Of a stretch of 52,944 bases of DNA, positions 50,491-52,944 are shown in pieces. Both the position numbers and the translations under genes were made by a program. Location: contig JAEEXJ010000006.1 of assembly GCA_016291475.1 (NCBI GenBank), forward strand, positions 1-52,944, in the 5' to 3' direction. Within the stretch, counting starts at the first letter, position 1, and the number at the start of each line of letters is the position of its first letter. Below the pieces are notes generated by a model. That model was given only the letters and a program-made list of their open reading frames with translations, had not been told where the DNA came from and made no database searches. The stretch is from Lachnospiraceae bacterium. Lineage in GTDB: Bacteria; Bacillota_A; Clostridia; Lachnospirales; Lachnospiraceae.

Positions 50491-51228
50491 ATGAAAATAG
50501 AGAGAATAGACGACAAAACAATTAAATGCTATCTGTCGAAGGACGAACTTGCATATTATAAGGTCGATTACAGCGACTTTATTTCCAGGAGTGAAAACGC
50601 TCAGAGGCTCCTTCGCGAGATCATAGAACAGGCTAAATCAGAGGTCGGATATCATCCTCCGAAGATTGCTTTTGAGATGCAGATAATGATGGTTCCCGAG
50701 CAGGGAATGGTCCTTACTTTTTCCGAGAAGGATCCCGCAATCGGCGTAGATGCCGACAAGATCAGCGGATTTATCGATACTTTGAAGCAGCTTCTCGAGC
50801 ATGTTAAAGAGGAATCCGGCGGAACCACAGGAGCACTCGGCGCACTTCCCGGCTTGGGACAAGGGGGATTATCTCTTCCCGCACCCGCAGCTCCCGTAAA
50901 GGCAGGAAATGCACCAGCCAAAGCGGATAACCCTGCGGCTAATGTGAACGATGCCGTATTCATGTTCACTTATCTGTCAGACTTCATCGAGTATGCTCAG
51001 GGACTTCCCAAGGGCATCAGAATAAATTCTTCACTGTACAAGATGGGCGAGGAATATTTCCTCTATGTCGCAAGAGGCAAGGCTTCTTATGACCGTTTCA
51101 GCAGATGCTGTGTTCAGGCTCTTGAGTTCTCGCAGCTCTACAGTGCAGGCGAAGGTTGCGAAGAGGTGCTCAGGGAACACGGAGAGGTAATGATCTCCGA
51201 AAAGGCCGTTAACAGATTCCGTAAGTAG
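50491..51228 (+). CDS. mecA: MecA-family adaptor protein
   Basis: A 245-aa adaptor that brings substrates to the ClpC protease. The N-terminal substrate-binding part (MKIERIDDKTIKCYLSKDEL...ENAQRLLREIIEQAKSEVGY) and a C-terminal ClpC-binding domain (VFMFTYLSDFIEYAQGL, YFLYVARGK, EFSQLYSAG) are separated by a Gly/Ala/Pro linker (about 109-145). The layout and length fit MecA. A GGGGGT SD stands about 8 nt before the ATG. Confidence 0.9.
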   Translation: MKIERIDDKTIKCYLSKDELAYYKVDYSDFISRSENAQRLLREIIEQAKSEVGYHPPKIAFEMQIMMVPEQGMVLTFSEKDPAIGVDADKISGFIDTLKQLLEHVKEESGGTTGALGALPGLGQGGLSLPAPAAPVKAGNAPAKADNPAANVNDAVFMFTYLSDFIEYAQGLPKGIRINSSLYKMGEEYFLYVARGKASYDRFSRCCVQALEFSQLYSAGEGCEEVLREHGEVMISEKAVNRFRK

Positions 51229-51241
51229 GCTTAATGATCCT

Positions 51242-51284
51242 AAGCGGCTCCCAATTTCTATCGGGGGCCGCTTTATGTTTGTTT
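51242..51284 (+). terminator. Terminator after mecA
   Basis: AAGCGGCTCCC (51242-51252) pairs with GGGGGCCGCTT (51263-51273) around 10 nt, then TATGTTTGTTT. Confidence 0.82.
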
Positions 51285-51301
51285 AATGAAGGAGGAGAGT
51301 A

Positions 51302-52944
51302 ATGTTCGTTTGTCCCAATTGCGGAGCCAATATTAAATTTGACCCCGGCAAGCAGTTGCTCCACTGCGATTATTGCGAATCGGATTTTGCTCCGGATGCA
51401 GCAATCCAGAAGGATGACGCCGACGAGAACACTTATACAGAATCTCAGGCAAGCGATAAATCCGAAAAAGGTTATGAGGAATACACCACCACTATCTACA
51501 CCTGTAAGGAGTGCGGCGGTGAGATTCTTGCAAACGATAACACTGTTGCAACTTTCTGCAGCTATTGCGGAGCTTCAACGATCCTTGCAAGCCGCGTAGG
51601 CAAAGAGAGAGCTCCCGAATACATCATTCCTTTTAAGGTTACCAAGGAACAGAGTGCGGAGCTTTATAAGAAGGCTCTCAAGAAGGCACTTTTTGCTCCC
51701 CAATATATGAAAGAAGATACCACCATAGAAAAACTCCGTGGTATCTATATGCCTTACTGGATCTATGATTTCAAAGAAAACCGCGCAGCAACAATCCGCG
51801 GTCAGAAGGATACCAGAAGAGGGGATTATATCTATCATACTCACTACAACATTAATACCAATGTTCAGGCTGATTATAACGGATTGTCTTCCGACGCATC
51901 CTCACAGTTCTCCGATACATTGAGCGAAGCCATCGCTCCTTATGATTTCAAAGAGGCGGTTCCTTTTAACACCACTTATATGAGTGGATTCTATGCGGAT
52001 GCAGCCGATACCGATCCCAAGCTTTATGAGGATCGGTTACGTACCATTGTTACTTCGGAGATCTACAATCAGATTGCCAAAGACCCTGCGGTAAGGTCCA
52101 TCAGCCTTAAGCCCGATTCTCTTCCCAATCTGACTCCAGAGAGAACAGTGACCACATTCGGATATTTCCCCGTATGGTTCATGTCCGTGAGACATAAAGA
52201 CAGAGTAAGCTATGCGGTTGTAAACGGCCAGACCGGAGAGGTTGCAACCGACGTGCCCATCGATTACAAGAAATATATCTTATGGTCACTTGCTTGGTCG
52301 GTGCCCATATTTATAATTCTCAGCTTTATACCTTTTATGAAGCCCATATATCTTCTGGTTGCGTCGATAATACTTTCCACCATCGGAATGATAACTCTGT
52401 GCGTACAGAAGAATGAGATTTACGTCAGGGAAAACAGTCTTGATGATAAGGGTTTGATATACAGACAGAGTAAGAATCAGAACGGACCACAGGCTTCGCA
52501 GGCGGCAGCACCCATGCCACAGCCCGTTAAAGTCAAGTCATCCGGAGGAATCAGTTCCGGAAGTGCGATACTTTCCATTGTTGCGGTTCTTATCGGATTA
52601 TATTTCGGACCGATGGGTGCCCTGGGCATGATACTTATCTGCTCGCCCATCATTATCGCTCTTTCCAATAAGAAGGGTCATAAGGTCGTCGAGACCAAGC
52701 CCGGTGTTAAAGGAAAAGCACCCGCCGGTGAGAAATTCATGCTGTGTCTGAAACCTTTGATAGGAGTCGTTGTGGCAGTCCTTATTTGGCTTCTGGCGCC
52801 TGTTGCGGATGAGTATTATTACATTGCTTCAGCTGCCTGCATAGTTACACTTCTTATGTCCATGTGGGATCTGGTAAGAGGACATAATGAACTGGCTACA
52901 AGAAAACTTCCTCAGTTTGATAAAAGAGGAGGTGACGAGTCATG
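51302..52944 (+). CDS. Zinc-ribbon membrane protein (3' end outside window)
   Basis: The frame is open from ATG 51302 (SD GGAGGAG) to the window end, 547 residues. Two N-terminal zinc ribbons are visible: CPNCG...CDYC (residues 4-28) and CKECGG...CSYCG (about 66-90). A middle soluble region (about 100-320) has the pattern PFKVTKEQS...GIYMPYWIYDF seen in TFIIB-type zinc-ribbon proteins, then about five membrane helices follow (about 325-380, 425-455, 485-520). The window ends in GTCATG: if the next base is A, the gene stops at TGA overlapping the ATG of another gene preceded by GGAGG. Function unknown. Confidence 0.82.
   Translation, partial: MFVCPNCGANIKFDPGKQLLHCDYCESDFAPDAAIQKDDADENTYTESQASDKSEKGYEEYTTTIYTCKECGGEILANDNTVATFCSYCGASTILASRVGKERAPEYIIPFKVTKEQSAELYKKALKKALFAPQYMKEDTTIEKLRGIYMPYWIYDFKENRAATIRGQKDTRRGDYIYHTHYNINTNVQADYNGLSSDASSQFSDTLSEAIAPYDFKEAVPFNTTYMSGFYADAADTDPKLYEDRLRTIVTSEIYNQIAKDPAVRSISLKPDSLPNLTPERTVTTFGYFPVWFMSVRHKDRVSYAVVNGQTGEVATDVPIDYKKYILWSLAWSVPIFIILSFIPFMKPIYLLVASIILSTIGMITLCVQKNEIYVRENSLDDKGLIYRQSKNQNGPQASQAAAPMPQPVKVKSSGGISSGSAILSIVAVLIGLYFGPMGALGMILICSPIIIALSNKKGHKVVETKPGVKGKAPAGEKFMLCLKPLIGVVVAVLIWLLAPVADEYYYIASAACIVTLLMSMWDLVRGHNELATRKLPQFDKRGGDES

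Overview
The window reads as a piece of a Gram-positive, Clostridia-type chromosome, most likely a Lachnospiraceae member of the gut or rumen (Butyrivibrio-like). This is inferred from the SCIFF ranthipeptide pair, the split transketolase, the sufCBDSU order, the yaaR-holB-yaaT-yabB-rsmI block familiar from Firmicutes, the cytoplasmic glycosidases and the moderate GC content. I see no insertion sequence, prophage or CRISPR array, and almost every gene has a sensible start and ribosome binding site.

Layout. 1-668: 3' end of a 23S rRNA gene, then tRNA-Asp, -Thr, -Tyr, -fMet and -Phe with no 5S between, closed by a terminator. 753-5747: Fe-S cluster assembly operon sufC-B-D-S-U with a clear promoter. 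5860-10621: housekeeping block (guanylate kinase-like, YaaR, DNA polymerase III delta', PSP1/YaaT, tRNA1(Val) methyltransferase, RsmI). 10743-12898: OFA-type MFS carrier, a 57-aa Cys protein and a zinc-ribbon membrane protein. 12901-24933: a probable long transcription unit with a FapA-domain protein carrying nine 26-residue repeats, a pseudo-receiver HD-GYP protein, a pentose pathway set (FGGY kinase, AraD, split transketolase, Rpe), a PurF-like protein lacking the catalytic Cys, and a chemoreceptor fused to a sugar-binding domain. 24950-32926: SurE, a lipase-like membrane protein, LytTR/DUF3021, M42 peptidase, small membrane proteins, an ECF sigma/anti-sigma pair and an AraC regulator. 32957-38494: vWA lipoprotein with a striking upstream repeat array, SCIFF peptide and its radical SAM maturase, a decarboxylase and an MBL hydrolase. 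38507-43661: acidic lipoprotein (minus strand), GH95 fucosidase, MIF-like tautomerase, SfsA. 43696-45248, minus strand: DUF1893, ECF transporter S component, a hairpin-rich spacer and tRNA-Pro. 45301-49413: GH3 glucosidase coupled to a sugar-sensor/GGDEF protein. 49449-52944: tRNA-Lys, TatD, MecA and a zinc-ribbon membrane protein that runs off the end.

How the parts fit. The theme I find most interesting is periplasmic-binding-protein folds placed in cytoplasmic signalling proteins: one fused to a methyl-accepting signalling domain (22847-24889) beside pentose catabolism genes, and one fused to a diguanylate cyclase (47524-49413) and coupled to an intracellular glucosidase. With the FapA-repeat and HD-GYP proteins this suggests that intracellular sugar pools feed into motility and c-di-GMP signalling. 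Other leads are a shared 17-bp element upstream of two promoters, a four-copy 11-bp repeat upstream of the vWA lipoprotein, and two tandem hairpin pairs with compensatory changes behind tRNA-Pro.
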